DNA of 6,600 bases from an uncultured Lachnospiraceae bacterium (GTDB taxonomy: Bacteria; Bacillota; Clostridia; Lachnospirales; Lachnospiraceae). Each line of letters opens with the position of its first letter. Position 1 is the stretch's first letter. The stretch spans positions 1-6,600 of the forward strand of contig CACZPG010000159.1 of NCBI GenBank assembly GCA_902782965.1, given 5' to 3'. The position numbers were made by a program, and so were the translations under genes. The notes beneath the pieces are model-generated. The model did no database searches. It had not been told where the DNA came from and worked only from the letters and a program-made list of their open reading frames with translations. Shown here in pieces: positions 6,596 to 6,600 of the stretch.

Positions 6596-6600
6596 GATTA

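Overview
The window looks like a chromosomal segment of a low-to-moderate GC Firmicute. The protein styles (clostridial GATase-II, TIR/beta-propeller protein, NatA/DrrA-type ABC ATPase), the AGGAGG-type ribosome binding sites and the AT-rich intergenic DNA fit a gut or rumen Lachnospiraceae (Butyrivibrio-like). That placement is inference. All four genes lie on the + strand. The window opens with 42 consecutive A bases that look like a contig edge.

Layout. (1) 1-753: the 3' part of a class II glutamine amidotransferase gene (YafJ-like), missing its N-terminus with the catalytic Cys, closed by a strong intrinsic terminator (781-829). (2) 830-1036: a leader region with a good sigma-A-type promoter (912-940) and a possible hairpin just before the ribosome binding site. 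(3) 1037-2551: a complete DHH/DHHA1 phosphoesterase carrying an unusual C-terminal extension that reads as two copies of a small PGDYG-like domain, a domain I otherwise associate with small phage proteins. (4) 2556-5642: a TIR-domain protein of about 1028 residues with one transmembrane segment, a helical linker and a very long beta-propeller region. Its best start is a GTG four bases after the DHH stop, served by an AAGGAGG inside the end of the DHH gene, so the two genes form a tight operon. (5) 5643-5842: a control region with a weak hairpin, a TATAAT, a strong hairpin-plus-T-run and three tandem 15-bp repeats. (6) 5843-6595: a complete ABC transporter ATPase whose permease is presumably beyond the right edge.

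How the genes may work together. The most interesting unit is the DHH-TIR pair. The TIR domain keeps the Trp and Glu positions of NAD-cleaving TIR domains, is predicted cytoplasmic, and is tethered to a probably extracellular propeller. The DHH enzyme has all its metal-binding motifs and could act on a nucleotide. A membrane-anchored TIR enzyme co-expressed with a nucleotide phosphodiesterase bearing phage-like domains is a plausible signalling or anti-phage module, but that function is a hypothesis. The amidotransferase and the ABC ATPase appear to be separate transcription units.
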